Below are positions 9,424 to 19,092 of a DNA stretch of 64,000 nt, piece by piece. A program made the translations under genes and the position numbers. The DNA comes from Veillonella_A intestinalis (GTDB taxonomy: Bacteria > Bacillota > Negativicutes > Veillonellales > Veillonellaceae). Positions within the stretch are counted from its first letter, which is position 1. Each line of letters begins with the position of its first letter. The notes below the pieces were generated by a model. That model saw nothing but the letters and a program-made list of their open reading frames with translations, did not search any database and was not told the origin of the DNA. Location: positions 1 through 64,000 of the forward strand of contig NZ_CALPCB010000006.1 of NCBI RefSeq assembly GCF_943192895.1, read 5' to 3'.

Positions 9424-9619
9424 CTTTTTCTCCTTTATACGATAACTATGTAGCCTTTACAACTAAAACCAATCAAGCGGTCTCCTCACTATGATTAAAA
9501 CCGCAGTACTCTTAATTTCTACTACAGTATGTTCTAACTTTTAATATATTCCCAATAATATATCATTAACTAACAAAACTAACTCATACTCTCTCTATTA
9601 TATAACAAATTGAATCAAA

Positions 9620-9695
9620 CAAAAAAAGAGCCTCACCAAAGGACTTGTAAAAGTTAATCAACATCTTACAAAGTCTTTTAGGACGGCTCTCTTTA
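9620..9695 (-). terminator. Terminator after perR
   Basis: On the minus strand AAGAGAGCC at one end pairs with GGCTCTTTTTTT at the other, with an inner pairing of AAAAGACTT and AAGTCCTTT. The T run follows the outer stem. It begins right after the perR stop. Confidence 0.75.
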
Positions 9696-9696
9696 A

Positions 9697-10116
9697 TTAA
9701 TGTGCTTCTCTACGTTGGCATTCAGGACAAATTCCTTCAAATGTAATTTGTTGACCTGTTACCTTATATTGACTAAGATGCTCAACCTTAGTAAGGGTAT
9801 CATCCATGTCCATACCATCTAAATCATCAACGCGTTTGCATACAACACAACGCATATGTGGGTGATTATGAGTATCCCAGTCATACCGGCTACAATCGTC
9901 ACCCGTATCGAGAACTTTTACTAGACCGATTTTTTCAAAAATCTCCATCGTCTTGTAAACTGTTGTTAGACTCATAGTTGGATGGTCACGGCGCAAACTT
10001 TGATATATCATTTCTGCCGTAGGATGCTCATTTTGACCATAAAGCACTTGATAAATCGCAATACGCTGTGGGGTTACTTTATAACCTTCAGAACGCAATT
10101 TTTGTGCAATATCCAT
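9697..10116 (-). CDS. perR: PerR-like peroxide-responsive repressor (Fur family)
   Basis: Metal-dependent DNA-binding regulator. The 139 residues have an N-terminal winged helix (VTPQRIAIYQVL, SLTTVYKTM). Residues matching all five regulatory-metal ligands of Bacillus PerR are visible: His in NEHPTA, Asp in SRYD, two His in NHPH, and Asp in RVDD. Two CxxC pairs (CVVC, CPEC) bind structural zinc. The Asp where Fur has Glu favours PerR, though Fur cannot be excluded. The ATG at 10116 follows AGAGAGG by 10 nt; a GTG at 10137 is the alternative. Confidence 0.82.
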   Translation of the reverse strand: MDIAQKLRSEGYKVTPQRIAIYQVLYGQNEHPTAEMIYQSLRRDHPTMSLTTVYKTMEIFEKIGLVKVLDTGDDCSRYDWDTHNHPHMRCVVCKRVDDLDGMDMDDTLTKVEHLSQYKVTGQQITFEGICPECQRREAH

Positions 10117-10195
10117 AGCAATCAATCCTCTCTCCACTCGGATTTAATCTAATACTGTGCTACTTAACACATATGTCTTCCTATAGTTCTATGAC

Positions 10196-10258
10196 TATTT
10201 ATCAACCAATAATAATTATTAGTTAAATAATTATAGCAAATTCGGTATGGTTTTGCAA
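10196..10258 (-). promoter_or_regulatory. perR promoter with A/T-rich candidate operator
   Basis: On the minus strand -35 TTGCAA (10253-10258) and a perfect -10 TATAAT (10230-10235) are 17 nt apart. Just downstream the sequence TTAACTAATAATTATTATTGG resembles A/T-rich PerR/Fur boxes, which would allow autoregulation. The -35 and spacer overlap the terminator of the upstream helicase gene. Confidence 0.7.
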
Positions 10259-10277
10259 GTAAAGCCATACCGAATTT
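10238..10277 (-). terminator. Hairpin terminator of the DEAD-box helicase gene
   Basis: Perfect 13-bp arms (AAATTCGGTATGG at 10238-10250 and its complement at 10265-10277) around a 14-nt loop, 17 nt after the helicase stop. The T tract after the stem is short, so it may be leaky. Its 3' arm forms the spacer of the perR promoter. Confidence 0.7.
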
Positions 10278-10294
10278 TATCTCAGCCTATATAA

Positions 10295-11866
10295 TTAATC
10301 TTTGAAATATGGCTTAAAAGCGCCATTCTTTTGGCCTTCTTGACCGCCACGGCGACCTTGACCTTCTGAACTACGACGCTTAGGGCGACTGCCACTAGAG
10401 CGACGATCATCACGGCTATTACGGCTTCGTGAAGAACGCTCACCACTGCGACGGTCACTGCTACGACGTTCACCACTACGTCCACCACGCTGACCTTCAC
10501 GACGACGGCCATCTTTACCAAATGAACGTTTTTTACGTACACGAAGTGGTGCTTCTTCAGTAATATTTACTGGTGTTGTATCTGGTTCTTTCGTTAACAA
10601 CTTAATAGCTGCTGCTACTAACGTTACCGAATCCAAATCATTCAACAATTCTTCAGCACTTGCACGATACTCTTTCAAGTTTTCTGTATCATCAGCCATA
10701 TTAATTAAGCTTTGTACCGCTAATTTCTGTTGGCCTTCTAATACTTCTCCTAAGGATGGTGCTTTACGACGTGCAATTTTACGTTTAGTTAAACGTTCAA
10801 TAGCATGTAGATGTTCCATTTCACGAGGAATTACAAAGGTATTAGCCATACCCGCTTTGCCCGCACGACCAGTACGGCCTACACGGTGTACATAGCTTTC
10901 TGGGTCTTGTGGCAAATCATAGTTATACACGTGAGTTACACCACTAATATCAAGACCACGTGCCGCTACATCAGTAGCCACTAAAATATCAATAGTACCT
11001 TCACGGAACTGGCGAATTACACTATCACGTTTTTGCTGTGATAAATCACCGTGAATCCCTTCTGCCATATAACCGCGTTTTTTAAGACCTTCAGTTACTT
11101 CATCAACACGGCGTTTTGTACGACCAAAAACGATGGCAAGGTCTGGAGCTTGCATATCTAACAAACGGCAAAGTAAATCAAACTTCTGACGATCTTGTAC
11201 TTCGATGTAGTATTGTTCGATTAAGTCCATCGTCACTTGTGTAGGTTTCATGCGAATCAAACGAGGCTCTTTTAAGTAATTTTCTGCTAATGTTTGAATC
11301 GCTGGCGGCATAGTAGCAGAGAACAACAAAGTCTGACGTTCTTCTGGTACAGCCCCTAAAATTTTATTAATATCATCAATGAAGCCCATGTTTAACATTT
11401 CATCAGCTTCATCGAGCACGATCACTTTCACTTTATCAAAGCTAATGGAACCGCGTTCCATGTGATCCATTAAACGACCTGGAGTTGCGACGATAATCTG
11501 TGGATTTTTACGTAAGCTACGGAACTGGCGCTGAATATCTTGGCCGCCATAAATTGGCAACGCTTGGATTTGCGTATGTTGAGCCATTTTATTGAGTTCT
11601 TCTGCTACCTGAATAGCCAATTCGCGTGTTGGTGACAAGATTAATACTTGCACAGCTCGTAAATGTTCATCCACCTGTTCTAAGGCAGGGATACCAAAGG
11701 CTGCTGTTTTACCAGTACCAGTCTGAGCTTGACCAATCATGTCAAGACCTTCCATGGCTACTGGAATTGCTTCCTTCTGAATTGGCGTAGGTTCTTCAAA
11801 CCCCATATCATTTAAAGCCCGTAAAATGGGCTCGCTAATTTGTAATTCTTCAAATTTTTCAAGCAT
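10295..11866 (-). CDS. DEAD-box ATP-dependent RNA helicase (CshA/DeaD type)
   Basis: Unwinds RNA duplexes in RNA decay and ribosome assembly. The 523 residues have the Q-motif (PTPIQ), AQTGTGKT (47-54), PTREL, DEAD, SAT, and HRVGRTGRAG in order. After about residue 430 comes a disordered Arg/Ser/Gly-rich tail of some 80 residues ending in a lone aromatic cluster (KPYFKD). The tail length fits CshA or CsdA-like proteins. It is a single gene with its own terminator. Confidence 0.95.
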   Translation of the reverse strand: MLEKFEELQISEPILRALNDMGFEEPTPIQKEAIPVAMEGLDMIGQAQTGTGKTAAFGIPALEQVDEHLRAVQVLILSPTRELAIQVAEELNKMAQHTQIQALPIYGGQDIQRQFRSLRKNPQIIVATPGRLMDHMERGSISFDKVKVIVLDEADEMLNMGFIDDINKILGAVPEERQTLLFSATMPPAIQTLAENYLKEPRLIRMKPTQVTMDLIEQYYIEVQDRQKFDLLCRLLDMQAPDLAIVFGRTKRRVDEVTEGLKKRGYMAEGIHGDLSQQKRDSVIRQFREGTIDILVATDVAARGLDISGVTHVYNYDLPQDPESYVHRVGRTGRAGKAGMANTFVIPREMEHLHAIERLTKRKIARRKAPSLGEVLEGQQKLAVQSLINMADDTENLKEYRASAEELLNDLDSVTLVAAAIKLLTKEPDTTPVNITEEAPLRVRKKRSFGKDGRRREGQRGGRSGERRSSDRRSGERSSRSRNSRDDRRSSGSRPKRRSSEGQGRRGGQEGQKNGAFKPYFKD

Positions 11867-11945
11867 GAACTATATGAGTCCTCCTTATTAAATTAACCTT
11901 AATTATTTTCTATTATTCGTCGGCGCATTCTAATATTATAACACA

Positions 11946-12002
11946 TAAAAAAGAAGATAGCCAAATCAGAAGATTGAAAATTTTCTAATTTAGCTATCTT
12001 AT
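11946..12002 (-). terminator. Terminator of the thyA-folA-tex operon
   Basis: On the minus strand AAGATAGCTAAAT pairs with ATTTGGCTATCTT with one G-U pair, followed by CTTTTTT. It lies 50-106 nt after the tex stop. Confidence 0.85.
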
Positions 12003-12051
12003 TCAGATACCCTAATAAAATATCAACGAATTTTCTTATTAGTGTAGTATA

Positions 12052-14499
12052 CTACTTTTTCTTACTATACACAATAGTAATATTATTGTTTACAAAAGGA
12101 GCTGGCTCGTTTCGTTTTTGTTGACGACGATTTTGTTGGTTCCTTTGCTTATTATTCTGCTGATTGTTATGACGTTGACCCTTGCGCGGATTATGTCTTT
12201 CATTGTCATGACGTGAGCTCTGCCCTTCACGGCTATCCCCTTGTCGACGCGGACGATTCGCTTGACCTGATTGGTTTCCCTCTCTTTGAGTCGACATTTC
12301 CCCTTTATGGGTTTTCTCTTTATCACGCAAGGACTTCATAGATAAACCAATACGATTTCGCTCTGGCTCAACAGAAATAATTTCTGCTTCAATAATATCA
12401 CCTACAGCTAACACATCTGAAGGATGTTCATTACGACGACAGAATTCACTACGATGCAATAAACCATTCACTTTAAGCCCAAAATCAACAAAGGCGCCAA
12501 AATCAACTACATTATGTACCGTTCCTTTAACAACCGTACCTACCTTTACATCTTCCAAACTCATTACATGTTTGCGTGTCATCGGTGCCGGTAAATCTTC
12601 ACGAGGATCACGGCCTGGCTTAGCTAGTGCTTCTAAAATATCGCGCACAGTCGGTACGCCAGCCTCTAAATTAGCAGCAATCGTTTCAGCATCCACAAGA
12701 GCTAATTTTTCGTGAAACTGTGCTAACGTTGCTTTATCATTTAATTCATCTAAAGTAAAACCTAAATCTTTAATAATCGTTTCCGCTAATTCATAGGATT
12801 CTGGATGAACCGGCGTATTATCCAATGGATTTTGACTATCTTTAATACGCAAGAAACCGGCACATTGTGTAAATGCCGCTGGGCCTAAACGTTTCACCTT
12901 CAATAATTCCTTACGATTTTGGAAGGTTCCATTATCCTTACGATAGGCCACAATGTTATTGGCTACAGCACTACTAATCCCTGCCACATGTTGCAAAATT
13001 GCTGGTGATGCTGTATTCAATTCAACCCCAACATGGTTAACTACCGTTTCAACCACTTGATCTAAGGTGGCACTTAATTGTTTCTGATTGACATCGTGCT
13101 GATATTGCCCTACACCAATTGATTTAGGATCAATTTTAACAGATTCTGCCAACGGATCTTGCACCCGCCGTGCTATTGAAACAGCACCACGAATGGATAC
13201 ATCTAAATCTGGCAATTCTTCAATCGCTAATTTGGAAGCCGAGTATACAGAGGCACCCGCTTCATTAGTAATAATATAATGGCAATCTAATTGCTCCGCT
13301 TCAATTAATTGTGAAACAAATTGTTCCGTTTCATACGAAGCTGTCCCATTGCCAATAGAAAGCAACGTAACCTTCCATTTACGAATGCGATTGGCCATAT
13401 CAAGCTTAGCCGCTTCCTTACCTTTTTCACCTGATGTTAGATGATAGATTCCTTGATCTAATACATTTCCTTGCGCATCAATAATTGCCATTTTACAGCC
13501 CATACGATAGCCTGGGTCAAGGCCCATAATCACATGGCCTGCCAATGGTGGCTGCAATAATAAATTGCGCAAATTAGTACCAAATACTTTGATTGCTTGC
13601 TCATCTGCATTTTCTGTCAAAGTCTTACGAATTTCACGTTCCATAGCAGGGAAAATAAGCCGTTTATAGGCATCAGCAACAGCCGCTTCCTTATAGGCTA
13701 CTAAACTTGTAACCGCTGGCACTGGTAATTTACCAATCATATAGACAATATATGTATCATCAGGTGCGACTAAGCTCACCTTCAACACGCCTAACTTTTC
13801 GCCACGATTAATAGCTAGAATACGGTGAGACGGCATTTGATGAATTGGTTCTTCATGATCTTCATACTGTAAAAATCCCTGACGAACTTCTTTGTTCTCA
13901 TCCGTTTCTTCTACTAACACCGCTTTTACTTTGCCTTCTTGCCAAATGGCTTCACGTAAATATGCACGGAAATCAGCTCGATCGCTCACATCTTCAGCTA
14001 CAATATCCATAGCCCCCTGCAAAGCCGCTTCCACAGTCGGTATTTCTTCTGAAAGAAACGGTTCAGCTAATGTTTCAGCACTAGCAACTGGATTATCAGC
14101 ACTCTCGCTTAACATCAGCGTAGCCAATGGTTCTAACCCTTGCTCACGGGCAATAGAAGCACGAGTTCGCTTCTTAGGACGATATGGTAAATACAAGTCT
14201 TCTAATTCTTGTAATTTCATAGCCCCTTCAATCGCAGTTGCCAATTCAGGCGTCATCTTTTCTTGTTCAGTAATAGAGCGAATAATTTCTTCACGACGTT
14301 GCTCTAAATTACGCAAATATTTAATGCGTTCTTCGATCTCACGAAGTTGTTCATCTTTTAACTCGCCGGTCTTTTCTTTACGATAACGGGCAATAAAAGG
14401 CACTGTATTGCCTTCATCTAATAACTCGACTGCCACCTTAACTTGCCACCCTTTAACCCCTAACTCAGTAGCAATATATTGGGACATTTTTTCTAACAT
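12052..14499 (-). CDS. tex: Tex-family S1 RNA-binding protein
   Basis: Conserved RNA-binding factor linked to transcription and RNA handling. The 815 residues follow the Tex order: N-terminal helical region, YqgF-like nuclease fold (VIMGLDPGYRMG), helix-hairpin-helix (HVAGISSAVANNIVAYR) and S1 domain (VGTVVKGTVHNVVDFGAFVDFG, around 650). After S1 comes an unusual low-complexity Asn/Gln/Arg tail of about 85 residues. AAGGAG lies 7 nt before the start, which is 3 nt after the folA stop. Confidence 0.93.
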   Translation of the reverse strand: MLEKMSQYIATELGVKGWQVKVAVELLDEGNTVPFIARYRKEKTGELKDEQLREIEERIKYLRNLEQRREEIIRSITEQEKMTPELATAIEGAMKLQELEDLYLPYRPKKRTRASIAREQGLEPLATLMLSESADNPVASAETLAEPFLSEEIPTVEAALQGAMDIVAEDVSDRADFRAYLREAIWQEGKVKAVLVEETDENKEVRQGFLQYEDHEEPIHQMPSHRILAINRGEKLGVLKVSLVAPDDTYIVYMIGKLPVPAVTSLVAYKEAAVADAYKRLIFPAMEREIRKTLTENADEQAIKVFGTNLRNLLLQPPLAGHVIMGLDPGYRMGCKMAIIDAQGNVLDQGIYHLTSGEKGKEAAKLDMANRIRKWKVTLLSIGNGTASYETEQFVSQLIEAEQLDCHYIITNEAGASVYSASKLAIEELPDLDVSIRGAVSIARRVQDPLAESVKIDPKSIGVGQYQHDVNQKQLSATLDQVVETVVNHVGVELNTASPAILQHVAGISSAVANNIVAYRKDNGTFQNRKELLKVKRLGPAAFTQCAGFLRIKDSQNPLDNTPVHPESYELAETIIKDLGFTLDELNDKATLAQFHEKLALVDAETIAANLEAGVPTVRDILEALAKPGRDPREDLPAPMTRKHVMSLEDVKVGTVVKGTVHNVVDFGAFVDFGLKVNGLLHRSEFCRRNEHPSDVLAVGDIIEAEIISVEPERNRIGLSMKSLRDKEKTHKGEMSTQREGNQSGQANRPRRQGDSREGQSSRHDNERHNPRKGQRHNNQQNNKQRNQQNRRQQKRNEPAPFVNNNITIVYSKKK

Positions 14500-14502
14500 G
14501 TA

Positions 14503-14994
14503 CTACTCCTTCCGACGATACGTAACAAAACTAAATGGCCAAGGATTTTTCTCATCCACTTCACCGGCTATAGATTCTACCACTTCAAACTGATTTAAAT
14601 CAATAGTAGGAAAATGTGCATCCCCTTCAAACTCTTGATCAATCTCCGTTACATACAGAGTTTCTGCATATGGCATAAATGACTCATACATCTGAGCGCC
14701 GCCAATACAATAGGCTACTTCTAATGCCTCCGCCGCCTTTACGGCTTCCTCTGGCGAATGAAATACGCGAACCCCTTCATACGGTGGATTATAATCAGCT
14801 TGTCGTGTCACAACCCAATGTTCTCTATTAGGTAACAAAAATGGTAACGACTCTAAGGTTTTACGCCCCATAATAATCACATGACCAGTGGTTAATTTTT
14901 TAAAATACTGCAAATCCTTAGGCAAATGCCAAATCAGTTGATTATCTTTGCCAATTACGTTATTCTTTGCTTTCGCCACAACCATTGCTAACAT
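14503..14994 (-). CDS. folA: Dihydrofolate reductase
   Basis: Reduces dihydrofolate to tetrahydrofolate with NADPH, which regenerates the cofactor used up by ThyA. The 163 residues show VVAKAKNNVIGKDNQLIWHLPKDL (N-terminal active site), IMGRKTLESLP and CIGGAQMYESF. Start and thyA stop share one base (TAATG), indicating translational coupling in a thyA-folA-tex operon. Confidence 0.97.
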   Translation of the reverse strand: MLAMVVAKAKNNVIGKDNQLIWHLPKDLQYFKKLTTGHVIIMGRKTLESLPFLLPNREHWVVTRQADYNPPYEGVRVFHSPEEAVKAAEALEVAYCIGGAQMYESFMPYAETLYVTEIDQEFEGDAHFPTIDLNQFEVVESIAGEVDEKNPWPFSFVTYRRKE

Positions 14995-15785
14995 TATACG
15001 GCCACCTCCATTGGTAACTTGCCTAAATGTTCATAGCCTTCTAATTTCACATCTTCAGCAGTAAAATCATAAAATGTTTGGACTTCCTCATTAATCCACA
15101 AACTTGGAGCTGACTTAGCTTCACTGCGACGAGCCAACTGTGTTTGTAGCGCTTCTACATGATTTTCATAAATATGTGCATTATTGATAATATGTGTAAA
15201 CTGTCCTAGTTTCAAACCACTCACATGAGCAATCATACACACAAGAGCGGCATACTGCGCCATATTAAAAGGAATACCTAAGCCCATATCGCCACTGCGT
15301 TGTACGAGCATACAGTTTAAGCGGTCCCCAGCCACGTCCCATAAGGTCTCATAGGCACAAGGCTGCAAAGCCATATCCGGTAAATCTTCAATATTCCAAA
15401 GGGTTACAATCATACGACGACTTTGAGGGTCCGCTTTGAGCATCCGCAATAAATTATCCACTTGCTTGTATTTAGCCAATTGGTAGCCATAAGCTTTGCC
15501 AATAGTCCCATCTTCACGCATCCACTCGTCCCATACATGAACGCCCATAGCCTGTAATTCTTTTACATCATTGCTTTGTTTTTGCCAAATCCATAAAAGC
15601 TCTTTCACCGCCGTTTTAAAGGCTACGAATTTTGTAGTTAGAATAGGAAATTCTTTACTCAAATCAAATTGCATCACTTGATGAGGCAATTTATACGTTG
15701 GCACACCTGTACGATTATTGGCATAATACCCATCTTTTAAAATTCGTTCCACAATGGCCAAATATTGATCATCAGCGTAACTCAT
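14994..15785 (-). CDS. thyA: Thymidylate synthase
   Basis: Methylates dUMP to dTMP using methylene-tetrahydrofolate. The 263 residues have the catalytic Cys143 in LQPCAYETLWDV, QRSGDMGLGIPFNMAQY, and a C-terminal MEVAV. The catalytic motif resembles the Bacillus subtilis ThyA/phage phi3T branch (PCVYETQW) rather than the common PCHxxxQF form. The start at 15785 is set by GAGGAGG 5 nt upstream; the frame also opens at 15815 without such a site. First gene of the operon with folA. Confidence 0.95.
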   Translation of the reverse strand: MSYADDQYLAIVERILKDGYYANNRTGVPTYKLPHQVMQFDLSKEFPILTTKFVAFKTAVKELLWIWQKQSNDVKELQAMGVHVWDEWMREDGTIGKAYGYQLAKYKQVDNLLRMLKADPQSRRMIVTLWNIEDLPDMALQPCAYETLWDVAGDRLNCMLVQRSGDMGLGIPFNMAQYAALVCMIAHVSGLKLGQFTHIINNAHIYENHVEALQTQLARRSEAKSAPSLWINEEVQTFYDFTAEDVKLEGYEHLGKLPMEVAV

Positions 15786-15817
15786 GAGAACCTCCTCAGT
15801 TAAAGTAACATACATTG

Positions 15818-15897
15818 ATATTAGAACAACAATAAGTATATTAAAACAACAATTAGCATATTAAAACAATAATTAACACATTAAAACAATAATAAGC
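15818..15897. repeat. Degenerate 20-bp tandem repeat between recQ and thyA
   Basis: Four successive 20-nt units (15818, 15838, 15858, 15878) share the pattern ATATTAAAACAAYAATWAGC with only a few changes. A weaker fifth unit starts at 15898, and related TTAAAACAA-type words recur to about 15950. It lies upstream of thyA where its promoter must be. Confidence 0.8.
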
Positions 15898-15968
15898 ATA
15901 TTCAAGATAAAGTATATCAGAACAATATACGTCTACATTAAAACAAAAACAAAATAAAAATTTAGTAA

Positions 15969-17822
15969 CTAACCTTCTTTTGAAAACGCATTAATTACCT
16001 TTAAAAAGGATAAACCAAAACGTTGTAATTTCGTTTCCCCAATCCCTTTAATTTTATACAAATCAGCTAAGGTTTGCGGTTTCATAGAAGCCATATCTAT
16101 TAGCACCGTATCAGGAAAAATCAAATACGGTGGTACTTTTAATTGGGCACTTAATTCTTTACGATGTTGGCGTAAAGCTTCAAATAAGTTTGGTTTATTG
16201 GAGTTAACCTTATGCATTGCGCCCCGTCGACTGAAACGGCTATCACCATTAGAACTTACGCCCCGTGGCCCATCTGGTCGCACAGTGACTAACTGACGCC
16301 GCACTTCCGTAACCTTAGCACTGCCATCAAGCACCGCTTCACCAGCCGGCGTAATACTCAAAATTGGATATTTCCCAGTCGCACAAGCTAAATAACCAAG
16401 TGATGTAAATTGTCTAATAAGCCCCTTTATATCTCGGTCCTCCATATCCTGCAAAGCACCAAATACAGCGAGTCTATCCCAACCATACCGCACAATACGG
16501 TCTGTACGATTACCACCTACAATATCGGTAATCATTGCAGCACCATACCGTTCTTCTGTATCTAATACGGCTTTAAAAATATACCGCGCTTCTTTCGTTA
16601 AATCTCGTAATGCCCCCTTATGCTGACAAGTGCCACAATTATCACAACGGGACCATGCAACGGTTTCACCAAAATAAGTAAGCATGTATTTTCGCAAACA
16701 ATCACTGGTAAAACAATAATTAATCATTTGTTGTAGCTTAGACATTTCAATACGCCGTCTATCAGGCTCATGAACGGATTCATTAATTAAATATTTATGA
16801 ATCATCACATCACGACCACTATATAACAATACGCATTTCGAGGCGCCACCATCACGCCCTGCACGACCAGCCTCTTGATAATAACTTTCCATATTGCGAG
16901 GCATCTGATAATGCAATACATAGCGCACATTACTCTTATCAATCCCCATGCCAAAGGCACTGGTGGCCACCATAACTTTCACTTTATCATAGGCATATCG
17001 CTCTTGTTGTAATTTACGCACTTCGTCACTTAAACCAGCATGATAATAGCCTACTTCTACACCACGCTTAGCTAATTCACCATACACTGTTTCTACATCT
17101 TTACGAGTCGCACAGTAAATAATACCATTCTCCTCACTATGCTGTGCAACAAATTGAAGTACATACGGCAACTTTCGTTCTGGTTGAACCACTTCAAAGG
17201 AAAGGTTTGGTCTATCAAAGCCCGTCACATGAACTGTTGCCTCTTGTAAACCTAACAAGCGTTTCATATCGGCTTCAACTTCACGCGTAGCACTGGCTGT
17301 AAAGGCCCCAATAACAGGTCGTTTGGGCAATGTATCAATAAATGGTGCAATCAACTGATAGGACGGCCTAAAATCATGGCCCCACTGCGATACGCAGTGC
17401 GCCTCGTCTATAATAATTTGTTCAATAGGTAATTCTTTCAAAAAATTCTGAAACCACTCTGAACTTAATCGCTCTGGTGCTAAATATAATAATTTAACCC
17501 GATTCGCACGCAAAGCTCTTAATATTTGAGTTGACTCATCTTGCTCTTGAGTACTATTTAGATAGGCCGCCGGAATTTTTTGCATACGTAATCCATCAAC
17601 CTGATCCTGCATAAGAGAAATAAGGGGTGAAAAAACAACAGTCAAACCACGTTTCAATAGAGCAGGTATTTGAAAACAAATTGATTTCCCTGCCCCCGTT
17701 GGCATAATCGCTAAAATATCTTTATTCGCAAGAAGTGAAGCTACTGGCACCTCTTGGGCAGGACGGAACGTGGCATACCCAAAATAATGTTGTAGTGCCG
17801 CTTCAGCAGCAGGGTGAGCCAT
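15969..17822 (-). CDS. recQ: ATP-dependent DNA helicase RecQ
   Basis: 3'-5' helicase for recombination and fork repair. The 617 residues have the N-terminal RecQ helicase core with PTGAGKS (41-47), DEAH and QEAGRAGRDG. Next comes the zinc-binding region with the CLRKYMLTYF and CDNCGTC cysteines, then a winged-helix RQC domain and a C-terminal HRDC domain (IKGIGETKLQRFG). The start at 17822 (AGAGAGG about 11 nt upstream) is uncertain: a GTG three codons earlier is also possible. Confidence 0.96.
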   Translation of the reverse strand: MAHPAAEAALQHYFGYATFRPAQEVPVASLLANKDILAIMPTGAGKSICFQIPALLKRGLTVVFSPLISLMQDQVDGLRMQKIPAAYLNSTQEQDESTQILRALRANRVKLLYLAPERLSSEWFQNFLKELPIEQIIIDEAHCVSQWGHDFRPSYQLIAPFIDTLPKRPVIGAFTASATREVEADMKRLLGLQEATVHVTGFDRPNLSFEVVQPERKLPYVLQFVAQHSEENGIIYCATRKDVETVYGELAKRGVEVGYYHAGLSDEVRKLQQERYAYDKVKVMVATSAFGMGIDKSNVRYVLHYQMPRNMESYYQEAGRAGRDGGASKCVLLYSGRDVMIHKYLINESVHEPDRRRIEMSKLQQMINYCFTSDCLRKYMLTYFGETVAWSRCDNCGTCQHKGALRDLTKEARYIFKAVLDTEERYGAAMITDIVGGNRTDRIVRYGWDRLAVFGALQDMEDRDIKGLIRQFTSLGYLACATGKYPILSITPAGEAVLDGSAKVTEVRRQLVTVRPDGPRGVSSNGDSRFSRRGAMHKVNSNKPNLFEALRQHRKELSAQLKVPPYLIFPDTVLIDMASMKPQTLADLYKIKGIGETKLQRFGLSFLKVINAFSKEG

Positions 17823-18109
17823 ACGATTCACATCCTCTCTCAATACTTTCACAATAATTATTTCATAACAGTTATTTTATGTATCATATTATTTTACCAT
17901 TATTTCTAAAAAATTACACTACCACTCTATTTCCAAACACTGCACTATAGGAAATTAAACCTATAAAAAATTACACGAGTCCCCTAATATCTGTTACAAT
18001 AGAAGATATAAATTCTATAGTATCTAACACACCTAAACAACACCTGCCTAACTTGTTGTAGATTAGATACATTTACTTCCTATAACAGATTATATAAATG
18101 AGGTTATAT

Positions 18110-18928
18110 ATGAAACATTTTATTACACCCGCTGAATTAGCAGCACAAACAAATAATTACATTATTTTAGATATCCGTGGTCAGCAAGCCTATGAGCAAG
18201 CACATATCCCAAATGCCTTTGTCCTTGATGTAACTAGCGATTTATCAGGGCCAGTTGCAACGCATGGTGGTCGCCATCCCCTACCTAATTTTGATATATT
18301 GGCTAATAAATTAGCGTCTTTTAGCATCACCTCTGACAGTCAAGTTGTTGTCTACGACTCTTGGTTATTTTTAGCCGGTCGCCTTTGGTGGACATTAAAA
18401 TACATGGGCTTAACCGATGTTAAAGTCTTAGCCGGCGGCATTGAACGCTGGGCTCGTGAAGGATTCCCGCTCACCCAAGATCCTACACCACTACCAGCTG
18501 AACCTAGTACATTTAACTACACCCTACAATCACATATGATAATGACCCGTGATGAAGTGTTACAAAGTAGCATAGAGCAAAGTCATATTATTGTAGATGC
18601 TCGTGCACCTGAACGATATACGGGCCGTGAAGTAGATACTATGGACGGTATGACAGGCCATATACCTACTGCCATCAATCACTTCTGGGCTAATGGCTTT
18701 GACGCTAACGGTCCTTTAACACCTGAAGCTTTGAAAGAGCTTTTTAAAGATATTACTACCACTGATAAACCTATCGTCACTTACTGTGGTTCTGGTATCA
18801 CTGCTTGCTTAACTATGCTAGCAATGGGTGAAATTGGTATCGAATCAGCCTTATATGTAGGTAGTTCTAGTGATTGGGTCACCTACCCTGATTTCCCTAT
18901 CCAAACAGGCGTTGAAAGGCTTAAATAA
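18110..18928 (+). CDS. Sulfurtransferase with two rhodanese domains (3-mercaptopyruvate type)
   Basis: Moves sulfane sulfur from mercaptopyruvate or thiosulfate to a thiol acceptor. The 272 residues hold two rhodanese domains; only the second has the active-site Cys, in CGSGITA near residue 226. That loop matches mercaptopyruvate sulfurtransferases (CGSGVTA) more than thiosulfate types (CRKGVT). The start is set by TGAGG 6 nt before ATG at 18110; the ATG 12 nt earlier lies inside the ribosome site. It is single and on the opposite strand to recQ. Confidence 0.9.
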   Translation: MKHFITPAELAAQTNNYIILDIRGQQAYEQAHIPNAFVLDVTSDLSGPVATHGGRHPLPNFDILANKLASFSITSDSQVVVYDSWLFLAGRLWWTLKYMGLTDVKVLAGGIERWAREGFPLTQDPTPLPAEPSTFNYTLQSHMIMTRDEVLQSSIEQSHIIVDARAPERYTGREVDTMDGMTGHIPTAINHFWANGFDANGPLTPEALKELFKDITTTDKPIVTYCGSGITACLTMLAMGEIGIESALYVGSSSDWVTYPDFPIQTGVERLK

Positions 18929-19092
18929 AGTTAATTTTTAGCTATACTTATAGATTTTATAGTTATTTATTTCTCATTTTTTGCACTTTGCCTAATATTT
19001 CTATAGAAATCTCTAATTCTGTGTAGTAGTATAGCTTGTTTTATGATAAAATATAACAATATATCTATAATGAAAAGGGGGTGCATCTACGT

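Noticed and set aside
10282..10542. An 86-codon valine-rich frame overlapping the helicase 3' end
   Set aside because: It is the shadow of the Arg/Ser/Gly-rich helicase tail in another frame.
12090..12326. A 78-codon frame inside the tex 3' end
   Set aside because: It is the shadow of the Asn/Gln/Arg-rich Tex tail in another frame and has no ribosome site.
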